From contig CM067525.1 in NCBI GenBank assembly GCA_034509495.1, positions 3,751,445-3,815,444 of the forward strand: 64,000 nt of DNA. The letters are read 5' to 3'. This document shows positions 1 to 10,782 of the stretch, piece after piece. This stretch comes from Acestrorhynchus altus (lineage: Eukaryota; Chordata; Actinopteri; Characiformes; Acestrorhynchidae). Position 1 is the stretch's first letter. Each line of letters starts with the position of its first letter. The position numbers were made by a program, and so were the translations under genes. The notes under the pieces are model-generated. The model made no database searches, was not told where the DNA came from, and saw nothing but the letters and a program-made list of their open reading frames with translations.

Positions 1-407
1 ATGTTATTACGGGGATATAGAAACTCTAATAGTTCACATGAGAAGCTTTTAATTCTCAGACATTTTACACTCTATAAAAGACCGGACGGGTCAGAAAACG
101 AGCCCAGCACTTTTTATTAGGGAGATGTAATTTCCTAACATTTCCACCGAGGGCTTTGGGAGAGCAGTCAGGAGCAGATCATGTTTTATGAGCAACTCAG
201 AGGAGAACGTGATAAACTGAAGAGACCGTTTTTTTGTAAGGGCTTAATAAGGCAGACATGCTCAGCGTATCACAGTAAAGCTTGTGAAATAACGTTTACT
301 CACCAAGAGTGGAGACTCCGCTGAGCAGGTCAGGTGGGTTTCATGGTGACATTAACTCACACACATTACGCCTGCCCCCCCCCAGCAGGGTGTGATTATT
401 ACTGACT
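1..407. other. Non-coding stretch, nothing recognised
   Basis: No long open frame and no repeat that I recognise. The only local structure is a short C-run near 374-383. Confidence 0.6.
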
Positions 408-408
408 G

Positions 409-439
<31 letters not shown>

Positions 440-440
440 G
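408..440. repeat. (GA)n microsatellite
   Basis: GA dinucleotide run with one AAAGA interruption. Confidence 0.95.
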
Positions 441-661
441 GTTCATTAGTAAAGGATATGAATCCACAGCACTTCGCCAAAACAACCATTTGGATGTTTA
501 AGCGGTTCTTTGTCTGGTTAAGGTCGACGGATCTGCAGAACATCTGCAGAACATCACTATCAGTCCCTGACGTTCTGCCCCGGATACCCCTGTTAACGTC
601 TCAGTAACAATAAAATATGAGCAAAATCATTATGAAATCTGAAATTTGCATTTTTAAAAAG

Positions 662-1132
662 CTCACAGCAAGAGTGAAAGGGAAGGTTTACAAGACAGTA
701 GTGAGACCTGCTATGATGTATGGTTTGGAGACTGTGGCTCTGTCTGAAAGACAGGAGGCTGAGCTGGAGGTGGCGGAGATGACGGTGCTGAGGTTTTCGT
801 TGGGAGTGACGAGGATGGACAAGATTAGAAATGAGCAGATCAGAGGGACAGTGAAGGTGGAGCAGTTTGGAGATAAAGCCAGAGAGGCCAGGTTGAGATG
901 GTTTGGACGTGTGTTGAGGAGGAAGAGTGGATATATTGGACAAAGAATGTTGGAGATGGAGCTGCCGGACAGAAGGAGAAGAGGAGGACCTCAGAGAAGG
1001 TTTATGGATGTAGTGAAGGTGGACATGGAGATGGTTGGTGTAACAGTAGAGGAGGCAGGGGATAGGGCAAGATGGAGGCAGATGATCCACTGTGGCAACC
1101 CCTAAAGGGAGCAGCCAGAAGAAGAAGAAGCA
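662..1132 (+). mobile_element. 3' end of an RTE-type LINE (5'-truncated)
   Basis: An open frame ends with TAA at 1103-1105 and encodes about 150 residues typical of the C-terminal end of fish endonuclease/reverse-transcriptase LINEs. Recognisable blocks are KVYKTVVRPAMMYGLETVAL, then LGVTRMDKIRNEQIRG, then ARLRWFGRVLRR, and finally RWRQMIHCGNP just before the stop. The catalytic RT domain (YADD box) lies upstream in intact elements and is absent, so this is a dead-on-arrival 5' truncation. After the stop a short 3' UTR runs into a GAAGAAGAAG tail (1119-1130), the usual 3' end of this family. The intact frame suggests a fairly young insertion. RTE assignment is from remembered family features; another LINE clade with the same tail is possible. 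Confidence 0.85.
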
Positions 1133-1707
1133 TTTTTTAAAAGCTAATAAAGAACATAGGTAACTATAGGTAGTCGACACAAGAGAACGTTTAACCTTTA
1201 GAACTCCAGTTCTAAAGATTAACCTAACTGCTCAACATCAGTTCTAACTGTAAGAAGGTTCCAGTCTAAAACGTCTCACGCCCCAAAGCTGCAGGTCTAG
1301 AACTTCTGCAGATGGACACATTCTGCAGTCCATTCACCCCTAAATCTCCCTGCCCTGGGGCGGACAGAGACCACTGTATTAGAGGAAGACAGTCTCTATA
1401 GCAGTAATCAGGGTTTGAAGAAGTGAACGGAGATTGTATAGACAATGTGGAAGCTTCTGGACTTCAGCAGAAGACAAGGGAAAAGGGGGTTGTTCAGAGA
1501 GGCGAAAGATTCAAAATCAATTACACAAGAGCGTCCTGCTCTCCAGAGAGGGAGCGAGAGAGCAGTCTCAATCCTCATTGATTAGACCAAGGGGAAGGCT
1601 GAAAACAGGACAAAGTATAGAGACGGGACTTACGGGGTTTGCCTTAGATTTTCCTGAATGGATTAAAGTGTGTATTGTCACTGTCAAAGCAAAACCTTCT
1701 ATCTCCA

Positions 1708-1838
1708 TTACTGGGGTGGTCTGTCTAACAGTACTGTATGATTACTTTAGGCTCCGTATAAGAGTAATGTGTAATTACTGGGGTGGTCTGTGTACCTGTG
1801 TGTCATTATTTAAGGCTCTGTATAACAATTCTGATTGG
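1708..1838. repeat. Tandem duplication, period about 67 bp
   Basis: The block beginning TTACTGGGGTGGTCTGT at 1708 recurs at 1775, and both copies continue into a TTTAGGCTC(C/T)GTATAA-like segment. The copies have diverged, so the duplication is not recent. Confidence 0.8.
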
Positions 1839-1944
1839 CGTCTACTTTACGGTAGAAGGTCAGATCCCCTCCAGAGTGTTTGATTGGTTCCTTAATAACG
1901 CCACATCGGTAAGAGGCACGACTCATTAAAATTTCAACCTAAAT

Positions 1945-1994
1945 TAAACGATATGTTTCGATAAGTTGTACATCGGTTTATATTTCACACCCTG
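1945..1994 (-). mobile_element. Possible hAT-type terminus (relic)
   Basis: Read on the minus strand the segment begins CAGGGTGTGAAATATAAACC, similar to hAT elements whose ends start CAGGG and continue with a TATCGGTTTATA-like block. No partner end was found, so it is at best a fragment. Confidence 0.3.
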
Positions 1995-2879
1995 CTCTTT
2001 CATTAGCGGGGCCGTGTGGTTGTTTTGTTTTCCCGTGCTGATCTGCACTGTGCTGTCCTTACGGAGAAAACCGCATTAAATAAATAATACTACAAAGCAC
2101 AGACACATCCACGTGCAGTACGGTCAAACACTGTCAAACTGAGCTCTAAACCAGAGCTGGCACGATGACAGCTCGTATTGATCTGCATTTATCTCTGAAA
2201 GAACACTACAAGCAAATTCATCTACCACTGAGAAACTTCAAAGCATTGTGTAAATCTACTCTGTTAAAAGGAAGAGGAAGAAATCACTCACGGATCACCT
2301 CGTAACGACGCACACGCATACATTAGCAAGTGTTTAGCATAGCGTTTGCATAAATTCATTAGTGGAACTCTTTAATCTAGGTCTCCGAAATGGTGTTGCG
2401 GTTGTTAGTTTTCAGACCTCCCCTACCTGTTTGATTTTAACCCTTGGGGGTGAAATGGCTCGTTCCGCATTTTCTTGCTCTTTTATTACAAATGTGACCA
2501 TTTCTATCGTTCCATTTAAATGGAGTTTAACCCATTTAACCTAGAACTTTCTGAACGAATGGGGAGAATACTGTGGACGGCACTTAGTCTTACTGTCATT
2601 CTGGAGAATACCATTCTTCTCTGCTTTAGAGTAAAGGCTTAATCATCATTTAACAAACAAAGGGCTGGATTTTCATTAAAAAAATGGCGAATAAAATTAT
2701 TCAGACCCGTTTTGTGTGAAATGCTACATTCTACAGAACCTAGAAACTAAAGCCAGTCAAAACTGTATGTTCCGAGGGTTTAATTCCTATCAAATCAATG
2801 TAAAAGCCACACTAATAATAATAAAAATAAACACTCATTTGTTATGCACTGCAATCATGAAAGAACAACTGTATAACCT

Positions 2880-2985
2880 TTTTGGAGGGGTGTCCTATCC
2901 ATGTTATCTGGGGAGTCAACTGCCCTGCTCAAGGGCACTTGCCCTGCCAGATCAGGGAATCAAGTCACAAGGCCACCGATGCCAA
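2880..2985 (+). repeat. Dispersed repeat family T, partial copy
   Basis: Contains CTGCTCAAGGGCACTTG followed by a degenerate CCAGATCAGGGAATCAAG segment. The same order occurs at 24605-24735 and 45835-45990, so this is a short fragment of a dispersed, SINE-like fish repeat. Confidence 0.55.
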
Positions 2986-3195
2986 TGATGGACCGTGAGG
3001 GTGATGTAATCACGCGATTACAATCACACAATTACAACGATGAAATTCAACTGTTTAGTAGTAATTATCCTTCTGAATACAGCTGAACTGATTCAATAAA
3101 AAATAATACAGACTTTTCCCGTTTTGGTCACACTTGTATACAGCATTAAAACAGTGTATGACAACAATGTTACATGCAAAAGCCAAAGAAAACAG

Positions 3196-3331
3196 GTACC
3201 GTATTTTCCGGACTATAAGCCGCTACTTTTTGTCCACGTTTTAAACCACGCGTCTTATAATGAGGTGCAGTTTTTTCTTCTTATGTATGTTATTTTCCAG
3301 GGTGCGGCTTATAGTCCGGAAGATACGGTAC
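3196..3331. mobile_element. 136-bp MITE with 28-bp terminal inverted repeats
   Basis: The left end GTACCGTATTTTCCGGACTA... (3196-3223) is the reverse complement of the right end (3304-3331) with one mismatch. About 80 bp of non-coding sequence separates them. The pair would fold into a strong hairpin. The CGTATTTTCCGGACTATAAG terminus is a very common fish MITE end; I do not assign a superfamily. A degraded single end of the same family lies at 17061-17090. Confidence 0.88.
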
Positions 3332-4009
3332 ATAAATAACTGATGCAATTCTATAGAAGTATTAGATGTATTAACAATTCTAATAGAGGATATTTCTGGA
3401 CGCTTGTCCATTCTTACTTATAAAACATCTTGACAGACTGATTCCTCACTTGACTTGAAAAGAGCCTTGCTACTGAGGTCTCACTAACCATCATCAGTCT
3501 GTCGTGCTTTCTCCATCACCCCTTTCAGTTCAGTGAATAGAGACGATCCGAGCGACGTCTGTTTCTCAGGCTTACAGCCTCCAGCTCCGAGAAATAGCAG
3601 CTATTTAGTTTCAAGTACAAGCAAAGACGCCTTTTTCTTAAAACGAATAGCTGTTCTGACTGATCTGTTGGAGCACTGCACTTAGACTTGTGCTTTGTTT
3701 AATGCCAACGTGAAATAACATTCGGTGCATGTGGCTTAGCTTCTGTCGTTTGACATTTTGGGATAATTTAGCGAGATTAAGAAAGTGTGCGCTTCTGACA
3801 TTTAGTGCCTCTGAAACATTCGGTATTTAATCTTACCAGTTTAAGGACGACAGGATGGCTGAGCTGCCCAGACCAGAGGTATGATAGAACACTCCTCCTC
3901 CGAATTTCCCTGAGAAACAAGAAAAACAGACAAACGAGAGACATTAAATGATGTATGTGGTAATAAGACATGGACTACACAAAGCTTTTTCACCTATTTG
4001 TGCTAGAGT
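3332..4009. other. Non-coding stretch, nothing recognised
   Basis: No repeat family or plausible exon seen. Short frames on both strands lack any recognisable motif. Confidence 0.5.
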
Positions 4010-4205
4010 ATTGACCAGACCAACTAGTCACCACTCCCCATGACCATCAATAAGCCTTTGTTGTCCATCAAGCTCTCGCCAGTTCATTTTGGAGCACTCT
4101 TGATAGGTACTCACCACAGCATCCCGGGGAACACCCCACAAGTCCTGCCTGATGTTTTGGAGATGTTCTGACCCAGTTGTCCAGAACACCACGGTTTGGC
4201 CCTCA
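4010..4205 (-). pseudogene. Tc1-like transposase, N-terminal DNA-binding part (relic)
   Basis: The minus-strand translation from about 4202 reads a degenerate paired-type helix-turn-helix with the block VPRDAVVSTYQECSK, then QQRLIDGHGE, matching the region that in Tc1-like transposases contacts the terminal repeats (typically SAVVSIYQ...RLIDARGER). A stop follows the GEW codons and there is no start. Binding function is certainly lost. It lies next to a DDE-domain relic on the same strand, but in the wrong order for one intact gene, which points to rearrangement or two insertions. Confidence 0.7.
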
Positions 4206-4219
4206 GATGCTTATGCCAA

Positions 4220-4690
4220 CATATCAACACCAGTCAGTGGTGTGTTTAGTTAGAGCAGTGGACCCAACCTTCATGAGAATACACCCAACACCAGTATGGA
4301 ACCATCACCAGGCTGCATTGTTATCAACTGGGGTCCATGGCTTTGTAGGGTTTGCTCCACACACAAATCCTACCATCACCCTTAAACCATTGGTACCATG
4401 ATCGATGACAAATCAGACATGTTACCAGTCCTCTAGGGACCAATTAGCAACCTCATAAGCTCAGATGAGGTGCTGTGTCTGGTCCGGTGTTGTGGTGATA
4501 ACAGAGGCAGTCTGCCAGTCTCATTATGCACCTGTGGGCAGCCACTGCACTGTCCACTGTGGGGGGTAATGCCTCCTATGAGTAACTTCGGAAAAGGAAT
4601 ACCTCGTGCATCTGGCTCCCACTATCATTTCTTAGCATGAACTCTGATAATTTCACGTGGTCTTGCCATGAGGATGCTGGCCAGTGTTCA
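4220..4690 (-). pseudogene. Tc1-like transposase, DDE-domain part (relic)
   Basis: Minus-strand frames carry the Tc1 linker and first catalytic block in broken form: NWSLEDW (about 4430-4450), then a stretch aligned to the WSDESRF region that no longer has the acidic pair clearly, then GRICVWSKPYKAMDP (about 4332-4375), which corresponds to the GRVRVWR..HEAMDP segment of the family. Stops and frame changes interrupt it throughout. The part from 4460 to 4690 is more diverged and is included by position. The element is dead; the neighbouring N-terminal fragment lies downstream of it on the same strand. Confidence 0.65.
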
Positions 4691-5309
4691 ACCTCACAAG
4701 GTGTGGTGTTCCCAGACCCCAGACTCATGGCAACTGCTGGAGTGGTGTGCTGTCAACTCTGGTGGGCCTAGAAGTGTACATTTGCCTGCTCTGTTCGTAC
4801 TGGACCCACAGGACAGCAAATTGATTTGCTGATTGATTGAGTAGAACTGCAGTGGCTTCTGCACAAGCCCAGACCTGAGCAATCGATGACAAAGTGTTGA
4901 GAACAAGCTTATACTAAAACACTCACTTCCAGCCTGGCAGGCTGGAGCACTGAATGGCCGAAAGAGAGCAGAGGATAAGGAGATAACACTCGTACACAGC
5001 TTTAGAACAAAGCAATCAATGATAGAGCGGGGGCATCAAGTTACTTCTGAAGAAGTCGTGGCAAAAGACGGATGTTTTAATTTTTCTTCATTGGCTTTTT
5101 CTGCAATGTTCTGATCTCTCGACGTGACTTTTTTTACTTTTTTTTGCCAACGTTTACAGGCGGGGGCCCGAGATAATGAGGCGCATTTGTATCTTGTTCT
5201 TGTTCTGCTGTTGGTTCAGAGAGGAGGGCGGCATCGTGTCCCCCTATCTCCGAAGAAATGAACAAGATAAAAAGAGTTGTTCTAAAAAGGTTAAAGTGAA
5301 AACAGAAAG

Positions 5310-5315
<6 letters not shown>
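4691..5315. other. Non-coding stretch
   Basis: 4691-4930 may be further, unrecognisable Tc1-relic sequence. The rest contains T-rich tracts at 5128-5145 and no supported gene. Confidence 0.45.

Positions 5316-5344
<29 letters not shown>
5316..5344. repeat. (CT)n microsatellite
   Basis: Uninterrupted CT run of about 14 units. Confidence 0.95.
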
Positions 5345-5347
<3 letters not shown>

Positions 5348-6321
5348 GGTCTCTCTGTTATGCTCTGGAGAGCTTTCTGTTTATTTACCAGTTCCGGATA
5401 ATTATGCGGGAATAGCTGTTTACCCGCCAGATCAAAAGGTTTCGGCACTCTCGTTTTCCCTCTCTAACACGATCTAAAAATGAGCGCTTTCATTCCGAGC
5501 GCCAACAAAGAGCGCTGTGTTCTTGCACCGCCCAGTTAGTGCGCTCATTAATTAGCTCATATAATCAGCTTAATGATTTACAGAAACACGGTCTCTGCCA
5601 CCCTACAAGCTACACTAACACACTCCCGTCTATAACAATGACATTTCCAATCAATTAGTTTGAGTAACTTTGTGCTGCGGACGGGGACCGAAGGGGGTGG
5701 CAATGCTTGCAATGTAGGAACAAAGCTAGTACAGAGTCCCTGACCTGGCATGAAATTTAAAAAAGGGTCTCAAAAAATTCCATGATTCCAACAATGGTAC
5801 AATACAGATGACCACTCCGCTGTGGCATGTTCAATGTTAAACTCGGAAAAAGAGGACACTGGGGACAATCAGGTGTCCACTAGGGTCAGGACAGGTCAAT
5901 TAAAATAGGCCTAAACTGTAAAAATGTAGCAGTGTGAAAGTATAAAGAAGCTACGCAGCATGTTAATAAACATAAACACAAACATTTGCTCATTTAATAA
6001 AATTAATACATTTTTAAGCTACAAATCCTTCGAATGCGAATGTGGATTTGGTAAACAACGGGCCAAGAACACCCGATAAACCCCGATAAACCCATTTGTG
6101 CTTATATTTTTATATTTTTTTCAACACAAATACATGATGCCTAAACAGGCCATCAGCCACAGGTAGTCACGGATTCAGTGTACTGTAAACAATTCATCAT
6201 GCTTTTTAAATGACACTGAATCATAAAACTATCATTTATTTTCATGTAATGAACTAATTGGGCATTTTTACACAAAGAAGACATCTCAACTAGTAGTGTA
6301 GAACTGTTTGTGTTTACTACT
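5345..6321. other. Non-coding stretch, nothing recognised
   Basis: AT-rich from about 5930 onward. No repeat family, coding frame or RNA gene was recognised. Confidence 0.5.
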
Positions 6322-7771
6322 GTTTTGTGTTTTACACTTGTTTTCTTATCACATTCGGCCATTTTAATGATTTATTGATGTAAAGCGGGAGTATAATGTA
6401 AACAACATTTACCATTAAATTCAGATGAACATTGGTGGTCTCTAAAAGATGACCTGCAGGCCGGAAATCAACCTGTATGTGTCCTGCACCCCTCAGTCTC
6501 TCCGGACTCCATTTCCCAGAATCCTCCAGTTTGTTACCTGACTGATCATGTGACTCACTCACGTCCCGATCACCGGAGTTCTGATTGTGTTCACCTGGTC
6601 CGGAGAGACTTTAATCCAGTCTTTAAACCTGTTCCGTGTCTAGCTTTGCCTCACAGTCCTCAGCGCTACAGATGTTTATCGATATCAGTCTGTCTGTTTG
6701 ATCCGGTTCCGTTTTCTTATCCTGTCTTTCTTCTACCTGTTTTTCGACTCCCGTCTCTGGTTTGTCCAGTCTAGTTTTGTCTCTCCTGCCTGTTATTGAT
6801 CTGGACTGTTTGACTCTGTTTAACGCATTTGTCCAATTCTGTTTTATCAAATCCGCATTCGAGTAAAACTGGCCCTAAAACATCCATCGAATTCGAACTT
6901 CGTCACATCCCTGATTATTATTGTTAAATACATAAAAATATTACATCAATAAAATAAAATATTCTGATTTGTTCATAAAAATCTGCATACAAACACTGAT
7001 CAATGCAAAATCCCACTATCTTTCCCATTAATGCCAGCCAGACACATTTTCCATTATCGATGTGTCGAAATTCGAATTCGAGGACATTCGAACTTCGACT
7101 ATTTTTAGCAGATTCGAATTCGACGGATGTTTTAGGGCCAGTTTCGTCGCCGGTATATAAAACAGAACCATTCATACCGTCAGGACCGGACAGAGCGAAG
7201 CACACGCAGATATAAACACAGCACTTTAATGGGACAAATGTGGTGAACAGAGTCAAACAGTCAATAACAGACAGGAGAGACAAAACCAGACTGGACAAAC
7301 CAGAGACGGAGTCGAAAACCAGGCGAAGATCACAAACCGGCAGAATAAACACAGGACGAGACGAAAGACAGGATCAGAAAACGGAACCGGATCAAACAGA
7401 CAGACTGATATCGATAAACATCTGTAGCGCTGAGGACTGTGAGGCAAAGCTAGACACGGAACAGGTTTAAAGACTGGATTAAAGTCTCTCGGACCAGGTG
7501 AACACAATCAGAACTCCGGCGATCGGGAACGTGAATGAGTCACATGATCAGTCAGGTAACAAACTGGAGGATTCTGGGAAATGGAGTCCGGAGAGACTGA
7601 GGGGTGCAGGACACATACAGGTTGATTTCCGGCCTGCAGGTCATCTTTTAGAGACCACCAATGTTCATCTGAATTTAATGGTAAATGTTGTTTACATTAT
7701 ACTCCCGCTTTACATCAATAAATCATTAAAATGGCCGAATGTGATAAGAAAACAAGTGTAAAACACAAAAC
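6322..7771. mobile_element. Fold-back element with about 0.6-kb inverted arms
   Basis: The left arm (6322-6898) is repeated as its reverse complement in the right arm (7113-7771). The outer boundaries are GTTTTGTGTTTTACACTTG and its complement; the inner ones share TCGAATTCGA and ATGTTTTAGGGCCAGT. At least 220 bp at the outer end is nearly identical: the same 70-plus residue non-genic frame can be read from both arms. The right arm has extra sequence around 7145-7232 and 7320-7355. The 214-bp spacer is AT-rich. At 6913 the minus strand begins CAGGGATGTGACGAAGTT, a hAT-like terminus, so the arms may be two head-to-head copies of one hAT-type non-autonomous element. No transposase is present, and I see no clear target-site duplication. 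Confidence 0.82.
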
Positions 7772-7790
7772 TTTAACAGACTCTGACAGA

Positions 7791-7958
7791 CACTGTTTCT
7801 TAACCCTGGTCCTGGAGGCACCCCTACCCTGAGTACTTTAGACTTCCCCCTGCTCCACCACACCTGATTCAACTAATCGGCTCGTTAAGAAGCCCATCAG
7901 AGCCACAGGGGGTGTGTTGAAGCTAAATCCTGCAGAGCAGGGGTGTCTCTAGGAGCCG
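7791..7958 (+). mobile_element. hAT-type MITE (CACTGTTTC...CCTGGTCCTGG family)
   Basis: Begins CACTGTTTCTTAACCCTGGT and ends in a degraded complement (GGGGTGTCTCTAGGAGC), with the family's internal CACACCTGATTCAACTAATC and GGTGTGTTGAAGC blocks. Other copies are at 39806-39958 and 49609-49745. The short inverted ends and CAGTGTTTC-like start are typical of hAT-derived MITEs. Confidence 0.75.
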
Positions 7959-8976
7959 TACCATCAGGTTTGGCAGCAGCAGGATTTTCTGCTTAATGAG
8001 TTTCAGTTGTCATTAGAATTAGATATTAGATTAGTGATGGCTCACCACATATGGCTTGCTGATTGAGTCTGTTGTTGATTTCAGATTCTATATTAAAAAC
8101 TCACCCAAATCCAACTCTACAAGCACAGTGCAGTATGTTTTATACAGTAAAGTGTCCAAGCTGTGTACATTCAGAACATCCAACACATACATGTTCTGCT
8201 ATGTATGTTAAGAAGCTAAACTAGTGCAACACAAACATTAGAATATCGTAAAGAAATCTCATTTGTGATCACAGTTGCATAAAAAAGGTCATATCCTCTG
8301 TTTATCACACGTAAAGTGACTTTTAAAGCTGTTTTTGCGTTAAAATGAATGAAAAACAGAAATCCAGAATCTCAAAACATTAGAACATTTAAATTCTAAT
8401 TGCTAACAGATTACTAATCATCAGCTCAGTATCAACTTCCCACACCCACACGAAACGGTCAACTTTGGTCCTAGCCACACCACAGAAGTTCAAGATCACT
8501 AGATCCGTAGGTGTGTCATGGAGAATTGAGCAGTTTCATCAGCTTTAAAGAGAATTCCGAAAGCCTGAACGAAACAACATGAAATTCTAAAACACATCCT
8601 TTGAAATTCATTGTGAAGCTCAGTGGAGAGAGAAGCACTGTTAAAAAATCATCAATGGAAACGTGAACAAATGTAAGCCTTGTGTTCTCAACCTCTGATC
8701 AGTAATTGCCTCTCATTCATCTTCATTCTTATGCGAAGTACATTCCTGGTTTTTAAAGTTACACGATTTAATCGTGTCCAGCATTGTACAAATACAAAGG
8801 TTTTTGATAATTTTATTTAAAAATCTAAAATTAATTTTTAAAATTATTTTTCAAGCTTTTTAGCTTGAAAGTTGATACTGTGTTTAGAAATCTATTCAAA
8901 TTTGAATAAACATTTTCCAATATTGTGATATTCTGGGTTTCTGGATGCAAAATCAATATATGAATGAATGAATAAT

Positions 8977-8979
<3 letters not shown>
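7959..8979. other. Non-coding stretch, nothing recognised
   Basis: AT-rich unique-looking sequence without a credible open frame or known repeat. Confidence 0.5.
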
Positions 8980-9028
<49 letters not shown>

Positions 9029-9032
9029 CATC

Positions 9033-9064
<32 letters not shown>
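8980..9064. repeat. Two (AT)n microsatellites
   Basis: AT runs at 8980-9026 and 9038-9064 are separated by a short TGCATCCAATA spacer. Both are self-complementary and could extrude as cruciforms. Confidence 0.95.
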
Positions 9065-9854
9065 ATTGTCACTATTACCTATTATTCATTAATTTATATA
9101 TTGATTTCCTTTGTTTTCACAGCATATTGCATTGTTTCTTTAATTTAATGCTGAAATGTCTTTTATGTACAGTAATTAAATTATTTATTGACTGACTCAT
9201 TCAAAAACATTTGAATGCATGCACACCAGAGGGCGATCTGACCACTTGCTTTATGTTTGGGCAGGAATCCAAGAGATGGATTAAACCTAGATGTTATACA
9301 GTGGAAATTCCCTAATGTATTCAGCACCCCCCACCCCCAGCACCCCCAGCACCCCCCCCTCCCCCCCTTATGAGTTCTTATGAAGGCATCAGCATTCATG
9401 CTCAGCTCTACAGTACCAATCTATGATGTATGATGGGGACAGAGAATTGGGAATAAAAAGTGAAAAAAGAAAGTGTCACGCTTGGCTCTTCTTGTTAAAG
9501 TGGTCAGCAGGGCAAGGGCAGGCTTAAAGAGGGAACAAGGGATCAAGTAGAGAGAGGGGAAAGAAGACAGAGGACAAGAGAGGAGGCTGTCATGCATGAA
9601 AGATGAAAGGAAAAGCCCACAAACACATTAAGCCCCATTAATTTGTTACAGACTGTTCTGTTTTTATCCATTCATTTGACTTAATGTTCTCCTAAAATCT
9701 TCTTTATCCATTCTATGAAGTACAAATGTACGACCAAGTGAACAAAGCAGTGCACAATGAATCGAATTGAATATAATGGAAATTAAAAATGAGAAAAATG
9801 AGGAAAAGACAGCTGCAGACCAAACCATGATGCAGGAACAGTTTTATTAAATGA
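9065..9854. other. Non-coding stretch
   Basis: Contains the C-rich tract at 9324-9368 and a purine-rich AG stretch around 9470-9600. No gene recognised. Confidence 0.5.
9324..9368 (-). other. C-rich tract, possible G-quadruplex on minus strand
   Basis: Runs of five or more C separated by AG, A and T occur at least five times. The complementary strand therefore satisfies a simple G-quadruplex pattern. Confidence 0.6.
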
Positions 9855-10100
9855 GTTTCGTATTAGTGGCTTTTACTTTGACACAATTTGTTTGTTCATG
9901 CGTATTATGACTTTTATTGTTTGTTCATGCATATCAGTGACTTTTATTTTGACATGGTTGTTCATGCATATTAGTATTTGACATATGTTTATTCATGTGT
10001 ATTAGTGACTTTTATTTTGACAAAATTGACTTTTATTTTGGAAAAATCTGTTAATACATATTAGTGTCTTTTATTTTAACAGGGTCTGTTTGTTCATTTT
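9855..10100. repeat. Degenerate minisatellite, unit about 50 bp
   Basis: The phrases GACTTTTATTTTGACA and TTTGTTCATGCATATTAGTG alternate about five times with small length changes. Confidence 0.75.
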
Positions 10101-10597
10101 CATGTGAAAGTTATTTTGATCTGTTCGTTTGTGATTGTGTCTTATTTTTACACAGTAAAAGTTTGAATCCAGCTTTGGAAAGATCTGTCCCCTTTCCCGC
10201 TCAGCTCGTGTCCATATGAGACACCTCATAGTAATAGAACTCGGTTCTCCTCTCACATTCTGGAGTGATGCACTGCAGATGTGCGTATGTCTTGTCGTAT
10301 GGCACTAACGAGTTTACGCACACCGTTTACGGGACGGTCGGCTGCTCAGTCTGTATGCTTTCACCGCAGCAGGAAAACGGTATTCCACACTGTTAGGGGG
10401 CCAATCCGTACGGAACACAGATTCGAACTGCACACTGCGTTGCCATTTGTTCGGTAAAATGTTCGGTACCTGTTTCCACAATTACAGCAGCTGATCGCCA
10501 GCCTGCTCTAAATTCAGACCCCTGAAGAGAGAGATATCACACCACACTGACTTCACTCCTCACAGCAGGTGTGTGGCACTGGAAATCTGCCAGCTTT

Positions 10598-10599
<2 letters not shown>
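10101..10599. other. Non-coding stretch, nothing recognised
   Basis: Unique-looking sequence; no supported feature. Confidence 0.5.
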
Positions 10600-10635
<36 letters not shown>

Positions 10636-10650
10636 ATGTGAGAAACACAA

Positions 10651-10684
<34 letters not shown>

Positions 10685-10732
10685 ACACCTGAGATCACAC
10701 ACATATCTGACACCATTCTGTCAAAATTGTGT

Positions 10733-10780
<48 letters not shown>
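10600..10780. repeat. Cluster of (CA)n, (GT)n and (CT)n microsatellites
   Basis: CA at 10600-10630, GT at 10652-10683 and CT at 10734-10780. The CA and GT runs are complementary and only about 20 bp apart, so they could pair as a hairpin. Confidence 0.95.

Positions 10781-10782
<2 letters not shown>

Larger units (their letters stand above)
1133..2880. other. Non-coding stretch apart from the small items listed
   Basis: Unique-looking DNA with no credible coding frame. It contains the 67-bp duplication at 1708-1838 and a possible hAT terminus at 1945-1994; otherwise I see nothing to annotate. Confidence 0.55.

Noticed and set aside
593..1180. 195-codon minus-strand open frame
   Set aside because: It is antisense to the RTE LINE end, whose plus-strand frame carries the recognisable motifs and proper stop. 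The minus frame has no domain.
7498..7761. Peptide conserved between 6332-6562 (-) and 7498-7761 (+)
   Set aside because: The identity reflects the inverted DNA arms of the fold-back element, not protein conservation.
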